11,622 nucleotides of DNA, taken from Natrialbaceae archaeon (lineage in GTDB: Archaea > Halobacteriota > Halobacteria > Halobacteriales > Natrialbaceae). Made by a program: the position numbers and the translations under genes. The stretch is from NCBI GenBank assembly GCA_003552325.1, contig PUKM01000260.1, positions 1 to 11,622 of the forward strand, written 5' to 3'. The first letter of the stretch is position 1. Each line of letters begins with the position of its first letter. Of this stretch, positions 7,073 to 11,622 are shown one piece after another. The notes below the pieces were generated by a model that had not been told where the DNA came from, ran no database searches, and saw nothing but the letters and a program-made list of their open reading frames with translations.

Positions 7073-7468
7073 ATGGGCAACAAGAACAAGACGATCTCCT
7101 TTCGCGTCAACGAGGACGCTTTCGATGCACTCCAGGAAATCGCCGAGGAACGTGACATCTCGTTGTCCGCCGTCTTCCGTGACTACGTCGACCTGCTCGT
7201 CGAACACGACGGCCAAGTCGTGGTCGTCCCCGAAGACGAACTCGGGCGCGTCGAAGACGAGCCGTCGTTCCCGCCGACAGTCGAGGTGCCCAAGAGCTTC
7301 GTCCGCGAACACGAACGTCTCGAGCTCGAGACCGAACATCTCCGTGAGCAACTCGAAGAGCACAAAACCTACGTGACGGAGCTTCGAGACCGCCTCGAAC
7401 GAGAGGAAGAAGAGGTGTTGTTGCTCGATGATCTCGATGAAGAAACCGAATCGACGCCACTTCAGTGA
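7073..7468 (+). CDS. Ribbon-helix-helix (CopG/Arc-like) regulator with coiled-coil tail
   Basis: 131 residues. Residues 6-45 have the RHH shape: a short strand (KTISFRVNE) that would enter the DNA major groove, a helix (AFDALQEIAEERD), a turn, and a second helix (LSAVFRDYVDLLVEH). Residues 47-75 are an acidic Pro-containing linker. About 76-118 is a heptad-like Glu/Leu/Arg-rich coiled coil (FVREHERLELETEHLREQL), then an acidic tail. RHH proteins act as dimers or tetramers; the coiled coil probably strengthens or extends oligomerisation. It follows rpap3 by 87 bases and has its own promoter-like box, so it may be independent of the replication operon. No toxin gene adjoins it, arguing against a simple antitoxin. 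The target is unknown, with autoregulation suggested by repeats in its promoter. Confidence 0.75.
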   Translation: MGNKNKTISFRVNEDAFDALQEIAEERDISLSAVFRDYVDLLVEHDGQVVVVPEDELGRVEDEPSFPPTVEVPKSFVREHERLELETEHLREQLEEHKTYVTELRDRLEREEEEVLLLDDLDEETESTPLQ

Positions 7469-7522
7469 TCGTGCGCGCCCGTTATCGTCGCTTCAAAACA
7501 AACGGGAACGGATTCACCGGGC

Positions 7523-7574
7523 GAGCACGCGCGCTGGGTTTGCGATGGTCGGCGAGTTCACCGGCCGACTCGAG
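7523..7574 (+). repeat. Left copy of imperfect direct repeat flanking the RNA/OLD cassette
   Basis: Aligned without gaps to 10279-10330 it agrees at 41 of 52 positions by my count. The best core is GTTTGCGATGGTCGGCGAG (7538-7556, 18 of 19 shared), followed at identical spacing by ACTCGAG. The left half of the palindrome seen in the right copy is degraded here. The pair brackets the structured segment and the two-gene unit. Confidence 0.5.
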
Positions 7575-7597
7575 TGTCGGTTCTCCTGACTGGTTAG

Positions 7598-7930
7598 GGA
7601 GTGGTTTCTTGTTACCTGCACAGGGCAGGTAACCTCGCTGTGTACGAAGGGAAATCCGTCGCCGTTTTGCACCCCCGTTGGCCGGGCCCAGGACGATGTT
7701 CCGGTATGAAGGAGTCCGTGCTAAATCCCGGTGGAGGGGTGAGTGACTCGAGAGCAGAGACCGCGACATGCGGGTGTGTAACCCGTGTCGTGAGCGATCG
7801 GACCACCACGGGTCGAATTGGACGGAGGGGGGCGCTCGATGCCACCGCATCCGAGACGTGTTTGCGTGACCGTTCGGTGTGGGATGTGGTCGAATAGCCT
7901 TAGTGTCAATGGAGGGGTTATTCACCCTCC
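7598..7930 (+). ncRNA. Candidate structured RNA, unknown class
   Basis: This fills most of a 528-base gap without a convincing gene. Stems by eye: a perfect 9-bp hairpin GTTACCTGC/GCAGGTAAC (7611-7619/7625-7633, loop of 5); GCCGGG/CCCGGT (7681-7686/7727-7732) enclosing GGAC/GTCC (7691-7694/7714-7717); a 10-bp hairpin, CGACA and CGGGT pairing with ACCCG and TGTCG (7764-7790) with a 2-base bulge; a 9-bp stem 7844-7852/7882-7890 enclosing two small hairpins as a three-way junction; and GGAGGG/CCCTCC (7911-7916/7925-7930). Two pairs are G-U only if the plus strand is transcribed, favouring that strand. I saw none of the motifs I know for RNase P RNA, SRP RNA or 5S rRNA. A 98-codon frame runs through it (7601-7897), so an unusual protein remains possible. 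Confidence 0.45.
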
Positions 7931-7961
7931 AGGTGCGGATTCTGCCTAGTTTGGCATAAGA

Positions 7962-7968
7962 CATATAC
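7962..7968 (+). promoter_or_regulatory. TATA-like box of the two-gene OLD cassette
   Basis: CATATAC is centred about 31 bases before ATG 7997 in a visibly AT-richer stretch (7940-7996). It would give a near-leaderless transcript covering both genes, which are only 7 bases apart. Confidence 0.5.
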
Positions 7969-7996
7969 AGAAGTATCACCTACTTTACAGTGAGTT

Positions 7997-8410
7997 ATGC
8001 GCAAGCTAGACACTCCGAACCGAGACATCTTCGTATACGATGATGCTGACGTCGACTCACTCCCGATCGAAGGAGACCTGCAGCTACCAGCGGTCTCGCA
8101 TGATGACGGATTTAGCCCAAGCGACGACGAGCAGCCGGTGATGTACCCGGGCGACGTTGTCGTCCACATCGTCGATGACGAGATTGTTACCGCCGAACTG
8201 ATAATCAAGAAGTTCGACGACCAAATTATCGTCCAGTCACTTGACTCGGGGCTGCCAACGCTTATCGATTACCCGTATTTCAGCTCACGGTTCAACCGAG
8301 CCGATGAGTCGATTCTGTACGACAACGTCGCCCCGGAATGTGAGGATCCAGACATCCGGTTCGACGTGGATGAGATCGAGCGTCCGGAAACCGTCGGCCG
8401 ATCCCGGTAA
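7997..8410 (+). CDS. Acidic 137-residue protein of unknown family, partner of the OLD-like ATPase
   Basis: I do not recognise a family. The product is strongly acidic and soluble with no membrane segment. Residues 1-48 are rich in Asp and probably loosely folded (RDIFVYDDADVDSLP, then an SHDDGFSPSDDE stretch). Residues 50-110 look like a compact, mostly beta domain: YPGDVVVHIVDDEIVTAELIIKKF, then QIIVQSLDSGLP and an aromatic DYPYFSSRF segment. The tail is acidic, with one Cys at 115. The alternating hydrophobic strands resemble a small barrel, but this is only an impression. Start: the ATG follows a TATA-like box by about 31 bases. The stop is 7 bases before the ATPase gene, so the two are surely co-transcribed, suggesting a dedicated regulatory, sensor or inhibitor partner. 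Base composition is slightly AT-richer than its neighbours. Confidence 0.6.
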   Translation: MRKLDTPNRDIFVYDDADVDSLPIEGDLQLPAVSHDDGFSPSDDEQPVMYPGDVVVHIVDDEIVTAELIIKKFDDQIIVQSLDSGLPTLIDYPYFSSRFNRADESILYDNVAPECEDPDIRFDVDEIERPETVGRSR

Positions 8411-8417
8411 CAGACAG

Positions 8418-10238
8418 ATGCACGTAGAGGCAGTACGCGTTCGTAACCACAAGTCAATCGAAGACACCGGCTGGGTCAGCCTCGACGGCCTGACCTGCCT
8501 TATCGGCCGCAACGAGTCCGGGAAGACCGCGTTCTTACGCGCCATAGAACGGTTCAACCCGGCATACGGCGGCGAGGAGTTCGATTTCACCGTCGAATAT
8601 CCACGTGACGAGCTCTCGGCGTATCGCGACGGGCACGATGACGACCCCGACGTCGTCGCCAGCGTTCGCGTCAGCCTCGAACCCGAGGATCGCGAACAAC
8701 TCGAGGCGGAACTCGAGGCGGAGGTGCCATCGAAGACGACGTTCGTCGTTTCCGTAGACTACGCGAACGAGTTCCACTGGGAACTGTCGGACGAGAGTGA
8801 CTTCGATCTCGATCCGGACATCGTCGAGTCAACGGCCGCCTCGGTGCTGGCCGACCGGCTTCCCACGTTCCAATACATCGGGGAGTACACCGTTCTGCCC
8901 GGACGGCTGTCGGTAGAGCAGCTACTCGAGCGTGAAGCCGAAGGGGCCCTCGAACCGGGCGATGAGGTGTTTTTATCCCTCGCATCGATCGCAGGAATCG
9001 ACCTCGATGCGCTCCACGAGGGTGAAGAGAGCCGCCGCGAACGGATCGCGGAACTGGAGGCCGCCTCCAGACGGGTAACCGACGCTGCAATGAGCTACTG
9101 GAGCCAAAGTGGCAACATCCGTCTCCGGATCGACCTGGTCGAAGAGGACGGGGAGGGTATCCTCGAGGTCCGTGTCGAGGATGTCGACGCCGACGTCAGT
9201 GTCGAGTTCGACAGCCGATCACAGGGCTTTCGATGGTTCGTCTCGACGTTCTGTACCCTCTATGACAGCTCACAGAGTGATCAGGGGCCCGTGTTACTGC
9301 TCGACGAACCCGGGTTGAACCTCCAGCCGCGTGCCAAACACGAGTTTCGCTCCTTCCTCGAGGAGGCGGTCGCGGGCGACCGGCCGGTCGTCTACACGAC
9401 CCACTCGCCGCATATGATCGATCCCGAGTCCGTCCACCGGGTGCAGACGATTCGAGCGAACCCCCCGTCAGGGCCGAACGTCACGAACGATCCGACGATG
9501 TTCGACCCCGACAGCCGGTTCCTCCTACAGAACGTGATCGAACTGGGCGTCATCGACGCCATGCTCGCCCGTCCACAAACGTTACTGGTCAACGAACGGG
9601 CCGATCAGCTCTTCGTCCAGAACGTTTCTGAGCTATTCCGTGCGACTGGGAGCGACGATCCGCTCGATTCACGGTGGACGATCGTGCCGGTCCATGGAGA
9701 GGCGAACGTTCCCTGGTTCGTGACGCTGATCGATGCCGTCGATCTCGATGTCGCTGCGCTGTTGTCCGATCGCGAGCCAATCGACAGCTGGCTCCGCGAG
9801 GGCGATCACGGCGTTCGGTCGGAGAACGTCGTCACTATCGACGAATTCGCCGACGTGCGTGCGGGGGCTGGAACCGTCGAGGACCTGCTCTCCACCGAAG
9901 CGTATCTGGACATCGTCAATGAGGCCTACGCAACTGAACTCCGTGAAGCGGGGATCGATCGCCTCACCACAGATCACCTCCCGAGTGCCAAAGGTAACGG
10001 GATCATCGACCGCGTCACGACGGCTTTCGAGCGGGCGGAGGTCGCCGATGAACGGTTCGATCGTGAGGTCCCAGCAGAGTACTTCTTCCGGCATCGCGAG
10101 GAGTTCGCTGAGACGATCAACGACATGTCACGGCGCGGATTCAGCCAGCTGTTTCGTCAGTTCAACGACCGTATCAGCACCTTCGAGGGGGTCTCCAAAC
10201 GACGGAAGACGTTCCTCGAGACGCTGGGCTTCCGGTGA
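8418..10238 (+). CDS. OLD-like AAA ATPase with degenerate TOPRIM-type C-terminal domain
   Basis: 606 residues from ATG 8418. The ABC-type ATPase half begins at once: VRVRNHKSIEDTG, Walker A GRNESGKT (30-37), an inserted acidic helical region (about 85-280), Walker B VLLLDEPGLNLQP (292-304, Asp296 and Glu297) and the THSPH switch (328-332, His329). From about 388 it follows the OLD-family TOPRIM pattern: LLVNERADQLF (Glu393, Asp396), WTIVPVHGEANVP, then DVAALLSDRE (445-453) where active enzymes have an Asp-x-Asp. Here the position reads Ser-Asp-Arg, so metal-dependent nuclease activity is doubtful. OLD proteins act in phage exclusion and in systems such as Gabija and PARIS, whose second genes differ from the one here. 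The ATG is chosen because it directly precedes the conserved ATPase start; longer in-frame readings overlap the upstream gene. Confidence 0.85.
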   Translation: MHVEAVRVRNHKSIEDTGWVSLDGLTCLIGRNESGKTAFLRAIERFNPAYGGEEFDFTVEYPRDELSAYRDGHDDDPDVVASVRVSLEPEDREQLEAELEAEVPSKTTFVVSVDYANEFHWELSDESDFDLDPDIVESTAASVLADRLPTFQYIGEYTVLPGRLSVEQLLEREAEGALEPGDEVFLSLASIAGIDLDALHEGEESRRERIAELEAASRRVTDAAMSYWSQSGNIRLRIDLVEEDGEGILEVRVEDVDADVSVEFDSRSQGFRWFVSTFCTLYDSSQSDQGPVLLLDEPGLNLQPRAKHEFRSFLEEAVAGDRPVVYTTHSPHMIDPESVHRVQTIRANPPSGPNVTNDPTMFDPDSRFLLQNVIELGVIDAMLARPQTLLVNERADQLFVQNVSELFRATGSDDPLDSRWTIVPVHGEANVPWFVTLIDAVDLDVAALLSDREPIDSWLREGDHGVRSENVVTIDEFADVRAGAGTVEDLLSTEAYLDIVNEAYATELREAGIDRLTTDHLPSAKGNGIIDRVTTAFERAEVADERFDREVPAEYFFRHREEFAETINDMSRRGFSQLFRQFNDRISTFEGVSKRRKTFLETLGFR

Positions 10239-10278
10239 CAGCCTCCTCGCCGTGAACAGTTATCGACTCGTCGGGACT

Positions 10279-10330
10279 GAGCAAACGCGTCGCGTTTGCG
10301 ATGTTCGGCGAGGACACTGACCAACTCGAG
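10279..10330 (+). repeat. Right copy of imperfect direct repeat, containing a perfect 9-1-9 palindrome
   Basis: Partner of 7523-7574. It includes GCAAACGCG T CGCGTTTGC (10281-10299), a perfect 9-bp inverted repeat around one base, 43 bases after the ATPase stop. In RNA the tight centre would open to a small loop. It may be a transcription end for the cassette, a recombination or protein-binding site, or part of a dispersed haloarchaeal repeat. Confidence 0.5.
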
Positions 10331-10400
10331 CGAAGCGAGAGGAGTGAAATGGACTCGCCGGGATTTGAACCCGAAGGAAGACGGTCGCTCGCTTCGCTCG
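10327..10400. repeat. 13-bp inverted repeat enclosing the tRNA-end copy
   Basis: CGAGCGAAGCGAG (10327-10339) is repeated as its exact reverse complement at 10388-10400. Between them lies the 24-base tRNA 3' copy (10350-10373). A cruciform or hairpin could present the tRNA-like sequence. Motifs of this gagcgaagcgag kind are common in haloarchaea, so chance pairing of dispersed motifs is possible. Confidence 0.4.
10350..10373 (-). repeat. Copy of the tRNA-Ala 3' end, probable attachment-site remnant
   Basis: These 24 bases are identical to 10481-10504, the 3' end of the adjacent tRNA-Ala gene (discriminator base, 3' acceptor strand, T loop and most of the T stem), in the same orientation. Identity stops abruptly at 10374. 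There is no 5' half, so this is not a second tRNA gene. A partial copy of a tRNA 3' end downstream of the intact gene is the standard trace of integrase-mediated insertion into tRNA genes. Only 107 bases now separate the copies and no integrase gene is visible, so any element delimited by these two copies is gone. Confidence 0.6.
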
Positions 10401-10445
10401 CACTGCGACTTCCAGGGCTTCAAACCCCGGTCTCGACGAAACTAG

Positions 10446-10473
10446 CCACGGCTCGCGAGTGTGCTCGCTGTGG
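10446..10473 (-). terminator. Hairpin downstream of tRNA-Ala, possible transcript end
   Basis: CCAC (10446-10449) pairs with GTGG (10470-10473), with an inner CGAG/CTCG hairpin around TGTG (10456-10467). It lies just 3' of the minus-strand tRNA, separated by the AT-rich 10474-10480. It could end or help process the tRNA transcript. There is no long T run, so confidence is low. Confidence 0.25.
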
Positions 10474-10480
10474 ATTATTA

Positions 10481-10552
10481 TGGACTCGCCGGGATTTGAA
10501 CCCGGGGCCTCTTCCTTGCGAAGGAAGCGATCTGCCACTGATCTACGAGCCC
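10481..10552 (-). tRNA. tRNA-Ala (anticodon CGC)
   Basis: 72 bases on the minus strand fold into a full cloverleaf. The acceptor GGGCTCG pairs with CGAGTCC and includes the G3-U70 wobble that defines alanine tRNAs. The D arm is GATC/GATC, the anticodon stem CTTCC/GGAAG around TTCGCAA (anticodon CGC, reading GCG), the variable loop has five bases, the T arm is CCGGG/CCCGG around TTCAAAT, and the discriminator is A. The CCA end is not encoded and there is no intron. The 3' end points toward the OLD cassette, with a partial copy 107 bases beyond. Confidence 0.96.
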
Positions 10553-10597
10553 TCGAGCGACTTTACCCATGGTTCGTACTTGTGTCTTCCGTTTCTC

Positions 10598-11239
10598 TCA
10601 GTACGGTCTCGCCGGTGGCGATTCCGGCTGACGCTGCACCTCGAGGAGACCGACTCGCCCGGCAACCAAACCGATGAAGAAGCCGGTGAAGTGGGCGATC
10701 AGCGCGACCTGTGGGGCGGCAGTCAAGAGCGTGATGACGGCAGCGAGGATGGCAAACACGAGTACTGCCATCCAGCGAGGCACCTCGATGCGAGCCGCCA
10801 GTCCATCGGAGAGGCGGTTGCCAGCGAGCAGGTAGCCCATGAGCGCGAAGACTGCGCCACTGGCCCCGAGTACGCCAGCCGCAGTGGCGTCACCGCTCAC
10901 AGAGGCGATCGCGTCGGTGATGGTCACCTGCGCGATCCCGGCGATCGCCCCGGTCGTGACGAAAAAGAGGTGGAAGCGAAGGCGGGTCGTCGCTCGAGCT
11001 ACAGGATAGCCGAAGAGGACGAGGGCGACGCTGTTCGAGAGGAGGTGATCGGGGCCAGCGTGGGCGTAGACGCTGGTAAAGACGGTCCAGGGGTGGTGGT
11101 CGATAGGTGCCTGGAGGATGAACAGGGTAGCCATGGCTGCCAAACCGATCGTCGCTGCGATCAACTGCGCGACGTACACGATGGCGAAGAGGCCGAGCGT
11201 CTCGAGGAGTGCACGACCACCGCCGGCGTCGGAGGCCAT
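10598..11239 (-). CDS. Rhomboid family intramembrane serine protease
   Basis: 213 residues from ATG 11239 with about six membrane helices. All rhomboid hallmarks are present: the oxyanion-side motif HxxxxHxxxN (His60, His65, Asn69, in YAHAGPDHLLSN), GASGAVFALMGY with the nucleophile Ser127, and the catalytic His183 in IAHFTGFFIGLVAG. This Ser/His dyad cuts membrane proteins within the lipid bilayer. The length is that of the short archaeal forms without an extra zinc-finger or soluble domain. An in-frame ATG at 11281 is rejected because a TATA-like box (CTTTTATC, 11259-11266) lies only about 24 bases before 11239, matching a leaderless start. Downstream is tRNA-Ala on the same strand. Substrates are unknown. 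Confidence 0.92.
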   Translation of the reverse strand: MASDAGGGRALLETLGLFAIVYVAQLIAATIGLAAMATLFILQAPIDHHPWTVFTSVYAHAGPDHLLSNSVALVLFGYPVARATTRLRFHLFFVTTGAIAGIAQVTITDAIASVSGDATAAGVLGASGAVFALMGYLLAGNRLSDGLAARIEVPRWMAVLVFAILAAVITLLTAAPQVALIAHFTGFFIGLVAGRVGLLEVQRQPESPPARPY

Positions 11240-11258
11240 AGGGTGTCTAGTGAGTGTC

Positions 11259-11266
11259 GATAAAAG
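11259..11266 (-). promoter_or_regulatory. TATA-like box of the rhomboid gene
   Basis: On the minus strand CTTTTATC is centred about 24 bases before ATG 11239, as for a leaderless haloarchaeal promoter, and it decides the start choice. Confidence 0.45.
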
Positions 11267-11406
11267 AGTATACCGCCTCACTCACATCCGCTGATGGTTC
11301 AGGCTCCCCTTTCACGTCCGTTCGACGTGCTGGTAGCCGTTCGCTTCCGTCCCGGGGTTATTCGGGTAACGGCTCCATACCAAAGGCGTCCGTGCTGGAG
11401 GAAGAC

Positions 11407-11622
11407 GTGAGACCTGTGTCACGCGTCGAACCAGCCACAACCCGGACCGCCACGAGTAGCGAGCAGCGAACGCTTCCACGTCGAGCCTACGATCTGTATC
11501 GCGAGGTTGGTGCCCGTCGCGTCCTGGCGGCTGGCCTCGAGCAGGCACTCACAGCGCTGCCATACAGTGAGCCAATTCGGGCGAGGGCCCACGAGCACGT
11601 GCACCACCGTGCTGGCGCACAC
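11407..11622 (+). CDS. Start of an unassigned gene running off the right edge
   Basis: 72 codons from GTG 11407 stay open to the end of the window. The start is chosen because GGAGG (11397-11401) lies five bases upstream; an in-frame GTG at 11392 is the alternative. The first 27 or so residues are low-complexity and basic (RVEPATTRTATSSEQRTLP). Then follows a helix-like segment that looks like real protein: RAYDLYREVGARRVLAAGLEQ, then ALTALPYSEPIRARAHEHVHH. Proteins beginning this way include some membrane-associated glycan enzymes and methyltransferases, but too little is visible to name one. It is divergent from the rhomboid gene. Confidence 0.4.
   Translation, partial: MRPVSRVEPATTRTATSSEQRTLPRRAYDLYREVGARRVLAAGLEQALTALPYSEPIRARAHEHVHHRAGAH

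Noticed and set aside
7073..7468. RHH protein as the antitoxin of a toxin-antitoxin pair
   Set aside because: No small toxin-like gene adjoins it on either side, and the long coiled-coil tail is unlike typical short antitoxins.
7601..7897. 98-codon plus-strand frame in the structured segment, as a protein gene
   Set aside because: Its residue make-up (many Arg, Thr, Ser, Cys, few hydrophobic stretches, not acidic) is unlike the other proteins here, it has no ribosome site or correctly spaced TATA box, and strong RNA stems explain the sequence better. Kept only as an alternative.
7598..7930. RNase P RNA, SRP RNA or 5S rRNA
   Set aside because: I looked for the conserved core motifs of each (for example the GAAAGTCC and ACAGAAA elements of RNase P, the SRP helix 8 core) and did not find them.
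7911..7930. GGAGGG/CCCTCC hairpin as a classical terminator
   Set aside because: No T run follows and it lies about 35 bases before a promoter. It fits equally well as the last stem of the candidate RNA, so it is not listed as a terminator.
7482..7979. 165-codon minus-strand frame over the same region
   Set aside because: Basic, Pro/Arg/Ser-rich product typical of an antisense shadow in GC-rich DNA. It crosses the promoter of the two-gene unit and shows no domain.
10350..10440. Second, intron-containing or split tRNA on the minus strand
   Set aside because: Only the T loop and 3' acceptor are present. No matching 5' acceptor, D arm or anticodon stem was found, although a T-arm-like hairpin (10412-10430) gives a superficial resemblance.
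10301..11263. 320-codon plus-strand frame
   Set aside because: It runs antisense through the tRNA and the whole rhomboid gene, whose catalytic motifs are on the minus strand, so it is a shadow.
1..11622. CRISPR array or insertion sequence
   Set aside because: I saw no regularly spaced identical repeats and no transposase-like or integrase-like frame with recognisable motifs on either strand.

Overview
The window looks like chromosomal DNA of a haloarchaeon. Its proteins are strongly acidic, it is GC-rich with very frequent ctcgag, most starts carry an AT-rich TATA-like box about 24-30 bases upstream (leaderless or near-leaderless transcription), and it encodes archaeal replication proteins (an RPA3/RPAP3 pair). 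The ctcgag richness suggests the Natrialba/Natrinema side of the group, but that is only an inference.

Layout, left to right. 1-654 (minus) is the N-terminal part of an AI-2E family permease cut by the window edge. 831-1346 (plus) is a small unassigned four-helix membrane protein, followed by the M3 metallopeptidase PepF (1395-3194, plus). Converging on pepF is a tight minus-strand operon, 4920 to 3232: a small four-cysteine haloarchaeal protein, a mannose-1-phosphate guanylyltransferase, and the amputated ATP-binding end of a sensor histidine kinase. 5025-5252 (plus) is a DUF2892-type membrane protein. 5429-6985 (plus) is the replication operon rpa3-rpap3, preceded by a ten-codon minicistron placed exactly at the predicted transcription start. 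7073-7468 (plus) is a ribbon-helix-helix regulator with a coiled-coil tail and hexamer repeats around its own promoter.

The accessory part runs from about 7.5 to 10.48 kb. It starts with roughly 400 bases without a convincing gene but with many nested stems, best read as a structured RNA on the plus strand (7598-7930). Next comes a two-gene unit: an unassigned 137-residue acidic protein (7997-8410) and, 7 bases later, a 606-residue OLD-like ATPase with a TOPRIM-type C-terminal half whose acidic metal site looks degraded (8418-10238). Diverged direct repeats (7523-7574 and 10279-10330) flank the RNA-like segment plus the two genes. Beyond the right repeat lies a 24-base copy of the 3' end of the neighbouring tRNA-Ala(CGC) gene (10481-10552, minus), the usual trace of tRNA-targeted integration. 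This segment is the best candidate in the window for an undescribed, possibly defensive, cassette; function is inferred from the OLD-like ATPase and its setting, not shown.

After the tRNA, ordinary genes resume: a rhomboid intramembrane protease (10598-11239, minus) and the start of an unassigned plus-strand gene running off the right edge (from 11407).
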